Below, piece after piece: positions 1 to 12,700 of a stretch of DNA of 64,000 bases. Positions within the stretch are counted from its first letter, which is position 1, and each line of letters opens with the position of its first letter. The DNA comes from Lytechinus pictus (taxonomy: Eukaryota; Echinodermata; Echinoidea; Temnopleuroida; Toxopneustidae). Location of the stretch: positions 28,336,001 through 28,400,000 of the forward strand of contig NC_087245.1 of NCBI RefSeq assembly GCF_037042905.1. The letters are read 5' to 3'. Position numbers and translations under genes: made by a program. Below the pieces are notes generated by a model. It searched no databases, was not told the origin of the DNA, and saw nothing but the letters and a program-made list of their open reading frames with translations.

Positions 1-170
1 GCCCACCTATTGCATATTCATGGCAGCATGCAACTAATGTTTTCACAAAATAATGACAATATTTGATATCAAATTACTTAACTATTTTACATCAGATTTT
101 GATGAAATTTTCAGCGTTTTGCTCGTTGAATATTACTCTATTTGATTCAGTCTGGGGGTACCCTTTTAAT
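1..170. mobile_element. Arm of a TTAA-type MITE, truncated by the window edge
   Basis: Resembles the right arm of the element at 60253-61430: CCCACCTATTGCATATTC, GTTTTCACAAAATAAT and a TTTTCAGCGTTTTGCT block in the same order. Confidence 0.45.
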
Positions 171-176
171 AATAGC

Positions 177-598
177 TTAAAGGTGACCGCACACCTTACG
201 ATTGGTCTGCGACCCGATTTTGGAATAAAATGTAGAAGAATTTGATGCTAATATTGAGACTTGGAATATCCTACTGTATTATGTTCTAAATCATTGTGCA
301 AATACCTATGTTCAAGTCTGTGACTATGCTATCATCCTTCTTAGAATAAACGCGAATTTAATATCTGGTCGTAATGACGTCATAGCAGTCGTACGATTGG
401 CTACGATTTGAAACTAATTTGGCCTTTACTCCAAAATAAAATCTTGCAATCTTTCAAAATGGTTATATTAGTATTCTTTCAATTAATTTCAACCTCAAAT
501 AAAATGATGTGTTTCATTCACATTTTCAGAAAATGAGCAAAATGCTATTTGTTCCAAAATCGGATCGCGAACAGTCGTAAGGTGTGCGGTGGCCTTAA
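177..598. mobile_element. TTAA-type MITE in the HYR gene
   Basis: 422 bp bounded by TTAA on both sides, with inverted ends AAGGTGACCGCACACCTTAC and GTAAGGTGTGCGGTGGCCTT and inner arms that also pair (CCGATTTTGGAATAAA with TTTGTTCCAAAATCGG). Its right end lies 11 bases inside the intron after the exon at 610-730. Confidence 0.75.
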
Positions 599-609
599 CA
601 GGGGCCTAC

Positions 610-730
610 CGTTGGCCTGTAGTTGGAAAGTGCATGATTTGGTGTTATTTCGTAAGTCTCTGACTGTGTAGTTAACCATGATCGGTGAGTTAAGTTCAAC
701 TCGAAGCGGGCTTTCATGCGAGTGGATAGC
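610..730 (-). CDS. HYR gene exon 10, second half of HYR domain 8
   Basis: 121 bp, phase-0 acceptor (TTTTCCATTCAG), phase-1 donor (GTAGGC). It encodes AIHSHESPLRVELN and then IMVNYTVRDLRNNTKSCTFQ, ending LQANG: the C-terminal half of a HYR domain. Phase and domain content both fit the exon at 2229-2353. Further exons must lie left of the window. Confidence 0.6.
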
Positions 731-3700
731 CTGAATGGAAAAGGACAAGAAAGTGATATGATTTTAGAACTAAAAAAAAAATCGATTGAATAATTCACTC
801 CTGTATAATTTGAATAAACCTACAAATTATACAAATTCATCAGAAAAAAAATCCCGCGAAAAGTCTTTGCCATCAATGAATTCTGCTCCACATTAGTACT
901 TATTTTTCAGGTCCCTAGTCAACACTACATTGCTTTAGGAATATAGGCCTATATAATTATGCAAGATGTCAATTTCATTAGAGTGAAAAATATACCTACT
1001 TATTGGTCGTAGCTAATATAGCAAATGGCAATTTACTTTATTTTATCACACACAGTTTAACGTTCATATTTCAATTGCTTCACAAATCTATTTTGTCCAA
1101 AGGAAGTTTTATCAAATCCTCAGATTCTTTCTAATCAAAATCAGAGGGCCATTTCATAAAGCTGTTCGTACGTTAAGAGTGACTTTAAGAACGACTGGTG
1201 ATCCTTTCTTGTGTTAAATGATATACACTAAAATATTCATTGACTGTGGTTTAGTGCGTAAGAAAGGATCACCAGTCGTTCTTAAAGTCGCTCTTAACTT
1301 TTGAATATCTTTATGAAAAACCCCAGGGGGCCGTTTCATAAAGCTGTTCGTGAGTTAAGAGCGACTTTAAGAACGACTGGTGAACCTTTCTTATATACGT
1401 CACCATCTTCAATGAATATGCCACCCCCCCCCCACGCATTCTCCACAAGAAAGGACCACCTATCGTTCTTTAAGTCGCTCTTAACTTAGGGACAGAGACC
1501 AGCCCAGTTATGATTGTATAGTCTGGATACTTAAAGGACAAGTCCACCCCAGTAAAATATTGATTTGAATAAATAGAGAAAAATCAAACTAGCATAACAC
1601 TGAAAATTTCATCAAAATCGGATGTAAAATAAGAAAGTAATGGCATTTTAAAGTTTCGCTTATTTTTCACAAAACAGTGATATGCACAACTCAGTGACAT
1701 GCAAGTGAGTCAGTCGATGATGTCCATCACCATTTCTTTTATTTTTTATTGTTTGAATTATAGAATATTTCATTTTTTAGAGATTTGGCCATAGGGACCA
1801 ACTTGACTGAATCATATATTATTAAACAATGCTAATTCCACAGGGAGGAATTGATCACCGTTTCACTTGACATTGAGGAGAAAATTAGAATATTTCATAT
1901 AACAAAATACAAAAGAAATAGTGAGTAGGTGACGCCGACAATCTCCTCATTTGCATACAAACCAGGATGTGCATATAACTGTTTTGTGAAATTAGGCCTA
2001 AGCGAAACTTTAAAATGTCATAACTTTCTTATTTTACATCCGATTTTGATGAAATTTTCAATGTTATGCTTGTTGGATCTTTCTCTTTTTATTCAAATCA
2101 ATATTTTGTTGGGGTGGACTTGTCCTTAAAAAGAAGAGGAAAGTAATGGGAATGGTGACTGAGATAGGGGGTATGACATGCAATAATACTCCCCCTTATA
2201 TACAAAATATCGTTCTTGAATTATCTACCGTCACTGGTGTGTCGTCTGTCACTGTTATCTCATCCAGCCAGTAGATGTCAGCATAAGATTGTCCAGACAC
2301 GGTACTATTAATGATCATTTCAGATGGACATGACAAGACCGGAGCCGGGTCAACTGGAGTGTGGAAATAAGAAAGGAAAGAGAGAAATGTTGAGTGATTA
2401 TTTTCTTATGTTGATAATTTCTAGGGTGCAATAGGATATGGCGAATAGCCAGGGCCGGTCCACTCAACTCCCCCCTCAAAAACAAAACAAAACACTGCCA
2501 ACCCGTAGATTAAAAAACAAGAACAGTTACTCAAATAAAAATTGTCACAAATTTTTGTGAACATGTTTAGACATTGCCGAAAATTTTACTAATATCATTT
2601 TCCGTTTTAAACAGAGGTTTGATCTGTAAAAGGTCCAGGTCTGAATTATGTTAATAGCTCCAATGCTTTACCATCTACTTAAGATTTCAATCCATTCAGA
2701 CAAGGGGACCAGTAATGGTCAAATATAAAAATCCATATACGACAAACAAATAAAATGCATGATCAATAATGCATTACATGTCCAATGTCAATGCCAATGC
2801 CATCAATGGATCACTAGTACCGTGTTTACACTTAATCGGCATTTGAATCGGCTTTTTCATAGCGTGTAAACGCGAGCAACTTGAATCGGCTCGCGGTTCA
2901 GAACCGGTAATTTGCACCACCAAAGTAGTAGGTTCTGAACCGCGAGCCGATGCAGAATCATTGACCCTAAACCTCAGACCTCTGACCGTGCAGGATGTTC
3001 AGTAATGCTTCATTAACCTTATGGTCAAGTTTCATGACTTAACCTTTGGTTAAGATTGGTTTTGACGCCACCACCGCCGGCATCCATCTTTGAGTGCCAA
3101 AAATGTGCATTTCCCGACCCTTGGTCGTATGAAACTCTTATCACTCGTAACAAAATCTTGATAACTCGTTCATAGCTCGCTTTAAGTCGTGTAAAGGTCA
3201 CTGCAACTCATACTAAGCTCGATCTGACTCATTTCGCGCTCGGTTCACTCGTACAGCGAGCGTAGTGAACTCGATGTTGAGTCTTGTCACATTATACCGT
3301 GTTTACACTTAATCGGCATTTGAATCGGCTCGCGGTTCTGAACCGGCAATTTACACCACCAAAGTATAGTAGGTTCTGAACCGCGAGCCGATGCAGAATC
3401 GGCTTTTTTACTACGTGTAAACAGAAAGCCGATTCTGCACCGGCAATTTGTGCGCATTTCAATTACTTTACCATTGTGACGTAATTGTAAGCGCACTGAT
3501 CCAGCGTTGTCTTTATATTATGACGTATATTGTTGGTATGCGTATCATTTCAGGTTTTTGCATCAGCTCGCGGTTCTGAACCGCGAGCTGTAACAACGTG
3601 TAAACGCAATCCAAATGCCGATTCTGCATCGGCATTTGGTTCAGAACCAAATGCCGATTAAGTGTAAACATGGTATAGATGTGGGGGATAATTGAGGAAA

Positions 3701-6700
3701 GTTAAAAGGAGTTGAAGGAGAAGGGGTTGAACAAGACAGAGGGAGAGAAGTGAAGAAGAAGTAGGAGAAGCGGAAGAAGATGGGGATGAAAAGAAGAAAA
3801 ATGGGAATAAGAACAAGAAAGAGAAGAAGGGGGAGGAGAAGAAGAATAAGAAGAAAAAGAAGTAGAAAGTGAAGATGAAGAAGGGGATGAAAAAGGTTAT
3901 AAAAAAACAATAGGAAAACACTCAAAATAAAATAGCAAAGAGAGATAAAGTGAATCATTACCAATCACGCTAACTATGAAAATACAGGGCAGTCCAACAT
4001 TTCCAGCTTCATCTGTGACCTCAATGGTGACTGGGGTGGAGTTGTTGGCGCCAAAACTGTCCCCAGATTGATGACTGGGTACCATAGTGACCATACCGGA
4101 ATTGTCTGTGATGTAAGGGGGTTCCCACATGACTGGCAACGAATTCACTGTCTCTCCAACGAACACGTTGATGTCATCCGGACAGTCAACAACCGGTAGC
4201 TCGGTATCAACTACCAAATGCAACATACAAAAGAACGGTTACACTTCGTAATTCCGAAGCTTCGTAATTCCGAAGGTTCTTTATTCCGAAGGTTCGTAAT
4301 TCCGAAACACGTAAATTGCCTATACCTCGATGTTCGTTAATCCGAAAATGAAAAAGGGTTCGTTAATCCGAACATTTGTGGCGTTATTCCGACGGTTCGT
4401 TATTCCGAAGGTTCGATAATCCGAAAACGAAATAAGGTTCGTTGTTCCGAAGGTTCGATAATCCGAAAACGAAATAAGGTTCGTTGTTCCGAAGGTTCGT
4501 TAATCCGAAAACGAAATAAGGTTCGTTGTTCCGAAGGTTCGTTAATCCGAAAACGAAATAAGGTTCGTTAATCCGAAAACGAAATAAGGTTCGTTAATCC
4601 GAAAACAAAATAAGGTTCGTTAATCCGAAAAATGAAAACCGGCAAAGCAGAGGCAGAGGCAAGGGGGGGGGGGCGGGGGACACTGTTGCCGTTCAATTGT
4701 TATGAGGATGGGAAGGCAAGGGCGGCCGAACGAATTTTCGGGGGGTAAAGCCAAAAAATGAAACTCATAGGTCAGTGGGCACTTTGGTGATATAATCACC
4801 TTAAGATTATCATCTGCTTGAAGTCATTGTGTGTTTGATAGTGATTAAGTAGAGAAAAACTTTTTTGAAGTGACTTCTTATTATGGCAAAATGTATATTT
4901 AGGCTTTATTTTTCGGGAGAGAGTATAATTAGCGAGCGGCTTGGTAAAAAAGAATTTAAAGGTGAAGTTGTAAAACTCGTTTAGGGGTCAATCATTCTTA
5001 AAATGCCATTATTACGAGGTGTTGCGAGCGTAAATCACAAGCTTAAACTTAAGGGTATTTCAATAAAAAATGAAAATAAGTTTTTAAAAATCCGAGCAGA
5101 TTTCTGCTGTCATTAAAAAGATGTGCATCTAACTATAAAGAATTAACACGAGCGCAAAACGCGAGCTTAAACATACTGACCAGAAAAGGAACCTGTTAAA
5201 GAAAGCATTTTTTAGGATACATATTTCTCCAATCGAATAATTGAGAGTGCGAAGCGCAAGCTGAAAATTTGCAATATTCCAGCCTGAAAATGTAACTTGT
5301 ATACTTTAAAAAGAGTATTTTATTTCGAAAAACATGAGAAAACAGCATATTTATTTTTGAAAAAGAAACTTTCCCATTTTGGAAAAATATGCATTTCCCT
5401 GTTTTTTATTTCATTTTTGGGGTGCAAGTGCCCCCTGCCTCCCTCCCAGCGGATCCAACTTTTGTCAAATAGGGGGGGGGGGGCAAAAAAAAATTTCAGC
5501 CATATTTTCCTCGATCGGCAGCTTAAAGTTGATTTTTGTTTGTTTCTTTGAAAGGGTAGTCCTAACAGTCAATAATTAGCTTTATACTTATAAAATAAAG
5601 TAAATATGTAATAACATGAAAAACCCTTTTTAAATATTGCGAGCGCGAGCTATATATTTTTTTAATATGATGGGCAATATGTTTGTGATCTTCAAAACGA
5701 GATGCCTATGTAACTAGATAATAACTGCTAGCAAGAAGCGCGAACAGAAATTTAAAATATAAGCTCTGACCTGATCTAAAGGGGACATTTTAAGAACTTT
5801 TTGCAGTTAGCCATGAAGACGATGCGTGTTTTTAAACCAGTGGCGGCGGAACGTATTTTCCTTTTTTTTGGGGGGGGGGGGGCATAGCCAAAAAAGGGGC
5901 CAATAGAGGCATTTTGGTGCAAACGGATATTTTCGCCATAAGATTATCATCTGTGTAAAGAGGTTGTGTGTTTTGTAATAATTAAGTTGAGCAAAATTTT
6001 TTAAGTGATCTCTGATTGATAAGTTATATATTTACGTTTCATTTCTGCGAGCGTAGCGAGCAAGCTTTTTTGGGGAAAAATCAATTCTGAAGATGTAAAA
6101 TTCACCTTTTTGGTCAATTACTGTTAAAAGGGCATCCTTGTGAGATGTTGCGAGCGGATCACGTGCTCAAACTTTTGGAAATTTCATGTAGGCCTAAAAT
6201 GATAATAATGATATGGATATCCAGGGAAGCCACTTCAGTTCTGAAAACTGTTCTCCCATCTATTATTATTATCCCGGCTTTAGCTGGGCTGCCTAGGCGC
6301 CCAAAGGAAGACATTAACGAATTTCTACCGGGTACCCATTCACCTCACCTGGGTTGAGTGCAGCACAGTGTGAATAATTTCTTGCTGAAGGAAATAATGC
6401 CATGACTTGGATTCGAACCTACGACCCTCTGCCTTAAAGTCAGAAGACTTATCCACTGGGCCAAAACGCCCCACATAAAAAGTAAACGTTCCGATTTTAT
6501 TTCGTAAACATGAAAAAAGGATGTGAATTTAACTAAAGAATCAAACGCGAGCGCGAAGCGCGAGCTGAAATTTGTCATATACTGACCAGGAGAGGAACCT
6601 TTTGCATTTGGTGACTCATGAATGGGATATGTGCTAGGCCTACATATCTCACCAATCGATTAATGCAAGCGCGAAGCTCGAGCTGAAAATTTGTGATATT

Positions 6701-9700
6701 CTATCCAGGAAACTGGACATTCTAGGAATTGTATTTCACCAGGATCAGAATGACTACCTTAATGAGCAATAATTAGTGCGAGCGCAAAACGCGAACCAAA
6801 AATGTGTGATATTCCAACCTTAAAAGTGGACATTCTATGCATGTTTTGATACCAAGAACTGGACGAATCCCTTATACCAAATAAAAAACTGATGAGGAGC
6901 GAGCTTATTTATTATTTTTTTTTGTTGAAATTTCATGATGGCCAATTTCTAGTCAATTTAAACAGATTATTGTGCTCACGATTTGATTTTTGTAGCTTTC
7001 AGCGAGATACGCGATTACGCATTCTTTTCATGATTACAAAAGTACTGAATATGGAAAAAATGTTTAGCTTGCGCTACGAGCTCCCATTATTTGATTAGAG
7101 AGATGTATATCCCATTCCTGAACTCCAAGTAATAATCTTTGAAATATCCACTTTTCTTGTCAGTCGGCCACTCTGCCTATATATATATATATTCAAATAT
7201 TTAGAACGCCTTGCATTCGCATTAATTGTTTTGTTTAGATGCTCACCCTATTCATGATTACAAAAGGAGTTTAAGTTACTAGAGCTAAATCGCCCATGCT
7301 CCAAAATCTTGCTCGCTTCACTCAGGGATGGCGGAACCGGGGACAGGGGGGGGGGTGGATACTTGCCCCAAAAAAATCCCGTCGGAAAAAAAGTGACATT
7401 TTTCAAAATGGAATACCCTTTTGGGCTCGCGCTTATTAGCACTTGCATCAATTATTTTTTTTTACAAGAATGCTTAGAATGTCCAGTTTTCAGGTTGGAA
7501 AATCTGAAAAATTTGGCTCACGTTTCTCGCTCGCATCAGGTATTGTTTATTGAGGAACTCATTCTATTCCTGGTTACAAAAAAATGTATAAAATGTCCAG
7601 TTTTCAGGTTGGAATATCATATTAAATATCACATATCATTATTAAAAATGACATCCCCTCCAATACAAATCCTATTATCTGGAGGTTACTCGCACGCGAC
7701 CAACAAACTTAATTCCCTGCATGGCTGCATCCTTAAACCATTTGCTTAAGGCAGCAATTGCTGAAATTAGCCTATGCTTGATCCGGGCGCCTATTCTTAA
7801 TGAAATACATGCTTTTGGCCACAACACACGCATGTATCATCGATCGTTATTACTATCATTGCATAATATCGTGTTATCTTGTAATGACAACACCGTGTTT
7901 GTTACCAAAATGAATAATTTTCATTTTCGGAAATACGAACCTTATTTAATTTTCGGATTAACGAACCTTATTTCGTTTTCGGATTAACGAACCTTCGGAA
8001 TTACGAACCTTATTTCGTTTTCGGATTAACGAACCTTCGGAATTACGAACCTTATTTCGTTTTCGGATTGACGAACCTTCGGAATTACGAACCTTATTTC
8101 GTTTTCGGATTAACGAACCTTCGGAATTACGAACCTTATTTCGTTTTCGGATTGACGAACCTTCGGAATTACGAACCTTATTTCGTTTTCGGATTAACGA
8201 ACCTTCGGAATTACGAACCTTCGGAAATACGAACCTTCGGAATTACCGAACCTTCGGAATTACGAAGCTTCGGAATTACGAATGTATGCGCAAAAGAACA
8301 ATGATAAGTAACTGTAAAACAACACAATAATCACTTGTATAAGTCTACCCGTGTTAAGAAGAGAAAAATAGATGATGCAAGTTGATGCATATTCCGTCTG
8401 GTATCAGGATATCCTAAACCCTAAAAGAAAAAGCGGTTTAAAAGTGTTCTAATAATATTACTAGCGGGGAAATGTTTGGAAAAAAACGCAAACTAATACT
8501 CTAGAATACGAAATTAAAGCTCTCCTCGTCAAAATGATGGTGAAGGAAAGGTCATCCACTTTCTATTTACGTCTATATTATATTACTGTACTAAACTAAG
8601 TATAGTTGTGCTTGAATTGAAACTTTAGATCAATTAGGAGCGTGAAATAACTTACTTATTTCCGTTTTGGTAAACTCTGCCAATAACTGGCATTACACTG
8701 CTCAACAGCCAAATAAACTTGAGTTTCCAGTAATAACAAAGTAACCACAGGTTTACTTAACATTTAATGCAATGGGCTAAGGATTCTTTTTTTTTCAGCT
8801 GTAAATAAAAAATTATTTTCATTATTATTCTTGGACGATAGATGTTGATTGGGAGATGATAAGTATATCAGTTTGAGAAATTGATTATATTACTGTTATT
8901 ATTATCATGATGGCGATGATGATGCTGGACAAAATATGATGATGACGGTAATGATGATATTGATGATGATGATGATGATGATGGTGGTGGTGATGATAAC
9001 GGTGATGGTAACAAAAGGCAATAAAATGATTAAAAAAACCTACTTATAATTGTGATATAAAATTCGCAGGTATCTTGTCTGTTGACCAGATCGGTTGCAG
9101 TATAAGTGACCCGTGTCACACCCTCATCAAACATGGACCTTGGCCAGTGGGAGGAGTTAAAGTTTACCACCTCGAAGTTATCCGTTGCGTTTGGACTGGT
9201 CCAGTCGACGACCACAGGGGATTCTCCCTCCCTCACCCATCGCGTCCTATTGGCTGGGCAACCCGAAATCACTGGATTCTCGTTGTCTTCCGTCACTGAG
9301 AGAGATCAGAAATAATAACCTTTTTAACCTTTTAAAAAATCTATTTTATCTCTTTTGTATAGTATATGTATTGTGATTATGTATTTTGATGCGTATCGTT
9401 CGAAAACGCTGTGTTCAGTATATTATTGGGCCTCAGATTGTAGAAAATAGTTTTTTTGGAATGTTCTTTTCAGAAACTTGCAATAAACGACGAATAATGA
9501 ATTAATTAAAAACACATAGAAATAATTCTTTTCAAAAACGTCATGCAATTATCACAACTAAATCATGTTTCTGCTCTAATTAAATTTAACAAAATAAAGA
9601 GATACTTTCTCTCAATATTACGGAATAATGGCTAATAAAATGAAATCCAACTTACCTTGTGCAACTGGAAGATCAAAGCATACAAGACCTCTAAATGAAA

Positions 9701-12700
9701 TAGTACGAATATGGAAATAATGGGATTAAAAGTACACGCTTTATCAAATGTAAAAGAGTATATACCATTGACAATGACGTCAATTATGCAGTTGGTGTTC
9801 ATGTTGAAAGCTGAATCTGCAGCGACGTAAAGAACCTGCGTCGATCCCGCGGTGAACGTTGAACCCGAGGACTTCGTCTGCGTGATCACGATGTTTTTCC
9901 CATCAATGTTATCGGTGAACGTTGGTTCATCGTAAATGACTTGCAGCTCGGTCGTTCCAGGTGGAGCATCCCGAATGACAGTTGACGGGCATGTTACGCC
10001 ATCGTCAAGTCTCGGGGCCTCTGTGTCAGTTGCACCTTTACATTAATTAAAACAAGGAATGCAATGTTACAATGGTTACATTATGACTAGTGCTACAGAA
10101 GAGAAGAATGAAGTGAAGAAAAAAAAGTAAGAGTATTAATATATTATTATCCCTGTAATTCAGGCAAAAACCGATGCCACCTTCAGGTTGTTTTGACGAG
10201 ATAAGGCGACAAGTTGTTAAAACTTGGCAAGTTGACTTGTTTGATACATGAATGCAGGATGACTAGTTGTTAAAACTTTGCATACATCGAATTATTTCGG
10301 AGAAGATAAGATGACAAGTTGTTGGATATTGCTACTCGTCATCTCATCTTCTTGTCATAAACAAATCGTTCTGTCAAGTTTCAACAACTCGTCTTCTCGT
10401 CATTTAACCTGTTCTCTGCTCCTCTTCTTTATATCGTCATCTAGTTGGCACATGCTTCAGTATATGCATTCACGTGAAGAAGTTAGGGAATAGAAATACC
10501 ACCTATATTCATTAAAGACCGATTAAATATGAAAACGTGATAAATGAAATACTATTACCGACCCAGTAATAATCATTTCATTATCAATTATGAACCAATT
10601 AAAAATATGAATTGATCTTTACACAGGATTCGAAGGAAAGAATGAAATAAACTGCACGTTCCGATACTAGCTCTTCAGGCAACATTATCTTAATCTTACT
10701 TGTTATGGAGACAAGGAAGACACATTTGGAACTCAATCCATTCTCATCTCTGAATGTGTAGGTAACTTTGGTTGTTCCAAGGTCAAAGGTGGAGATCCTG
10801 CTGAAGTTACTAGATGGAGTCACCGTGCTTCCCGATGGGGATATAGCCGTGGGTTCCTGGGTCCACAGTTCAGTGACAGTCGTGCTGGTTACGCCAACGG
10901 ATGTCTCCTTGTTGATATTCGAGGGACAGTTCATGATCTCTGGCGATCCATCCGCTGCAGTAAGATGGATTTTTGAAAAATATAATACATAGTGAAAGCT
11001 TGTGAAGTACACCTGTTTTTCTATTGAAAATACGAAATGGGTAATTAGACCTTGTAGAGCATTATAGGTGGAGACAATTTTTAAAAGAAATTACAATAAT
11101 TTATTTCAAAGGCGTCAACCGGTCAAAATAAGAGAGGTGCTATTAGTTAGGAAAATAAATGACTGACCCCGCGAGTTGGAGAGTGTGGGAGGGGTTCCGC
11201 TCTCTCACTGTATGGTTTTTTTTTTACTTATTCTTGCTTGGGATAATGCCTTTTGGTGCTTATTTGCAGGGTCTAATTTTATCTACTTTAAACGCTTTTT
11301 TGTTCATTGCTAGAGGCAACTGAGAGGATAAAAAGTATTATTTAGTAATATCTGATAAAAAATAAGAAAAGTGGGGGCCGGGGAAGAAATGATATGATCC
11401 CCCCCCCCCACCTGCTGACGCCTATAAGTATCATTTTTTAAACCGAATATTCTATATTCTATTTCAATATTGGGATGGCATAGATGTGAATATGTAGTTC
11501 ACATTTCTTTAAGAACACATGTGCTTACGGACAATGGTCAGATTGAAGGAACAGGTGGCACTATTTCCGCTCCCATCCACTGCGGTATAGGTGATCTCAG
11601 TGGAGGTATTGATTTGAAAGTAGCTTCCTGGTGAGTGGCTGGAGCTCAGTAGAACTTTTCCAGAATTGTCCGAAGCTATCGGGACATTCCAGGTGGCCAG
11701 TGCAGAGTTGTTCACATTGAGGCTCTCTGGGCATGTCAGCCAGGGTGGTTGCTCATCTAGGGAGTGAGATGGAAAGGAGATAATGAATAGTGGGTGAACT
11801 CAAAATACTTGTAGAGCTTTCGGTGAACTGCAGATCCTCCATTTTGACAGGGATCGAGCGAACCGGTTCACTGGAATTAAGCAACTTGTCCCCCCTCTCT
11901 CCCGGGATGTGATCAAGCCATGGCTCGAGTCACCTACTAGTACATGACTCAAACAGTATACCATGACTCGTTCCCATATGAACAGTGACTCAGCCGACTC
12001 GACTCGACCCAAAATTTGGTGACTCGTTACAACTCTGTGATTGAGTTTGTGTTATCCTGTGGGAAAGTGTTTGTTTTTGGCAATATTCAAAGACAGCTTG
12101 GCTTCGAAAGGCTCAAACGGAAAGAACACTTAGTCAACACGGTTCGGTAGTCAACCAGAGCTTTATGAACACAATGTGTGCACATAATGTGATGCGTGTA
12201 GGTTGTCACACAGGGAAACGGTTCTCAGTGTGTGATTTAATTCTTTACTGTATATATCGACACGCATATTGTGTTCACATCGACACGTAGTAAGGAACTT
12301 GCAGCTCTGTGAAATTCACTTGCCACAGTTTGTTCACATAGTGCCCCTGCAGTAAAGATAAGAACCACCATATGACTGTAAAGAAGATATCCACTGTATG
12401 GCATTCATTTAGCAGTGTGTTCATATATTTCCACGCAGTGACACATTGTGAAGAAGATTTTGACACGTACTGTGACGTTTGTTCAGCACAGTGTCAACAT
12501 AGTGTGATGGCGTATGATGGGTATTTTTTTAATGAAATATTGATAAAATGTCAATTATGTATTAAAAATAACGAAGCATGGATGGGCATTGTTGTTTTCC
12601 ATAAATAATCAATTTAAATGATATATTTTCCAACAGAAATTGTGTTAGAATGTGTACTATTACATCCAAATTTTATGTTGATAATGATATCAACATTTTA

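Noticed and set aside
3641-3964. 107-codon hydrophobic minus-strand open frame
   Set aside because: Created by translating the polypurine tract on its pyrimidine strand (Phe/Leu/Ser runs); low complexity, not a membrane protein.
7930-8282. CRISPR-like array of regularly spaced repeats
   Set aside because: The repeats are contiguous without unique spacers and have an inverted partner array at 4245-4640; this is eukaryotic foldback DNA.
8068-8304. Open frame encoding tandem TNLRNYEPYFVFG repeats
   Set aside because: The periodicity comes from the terminal tandem repeats of the foldback element; no start context or host gene.
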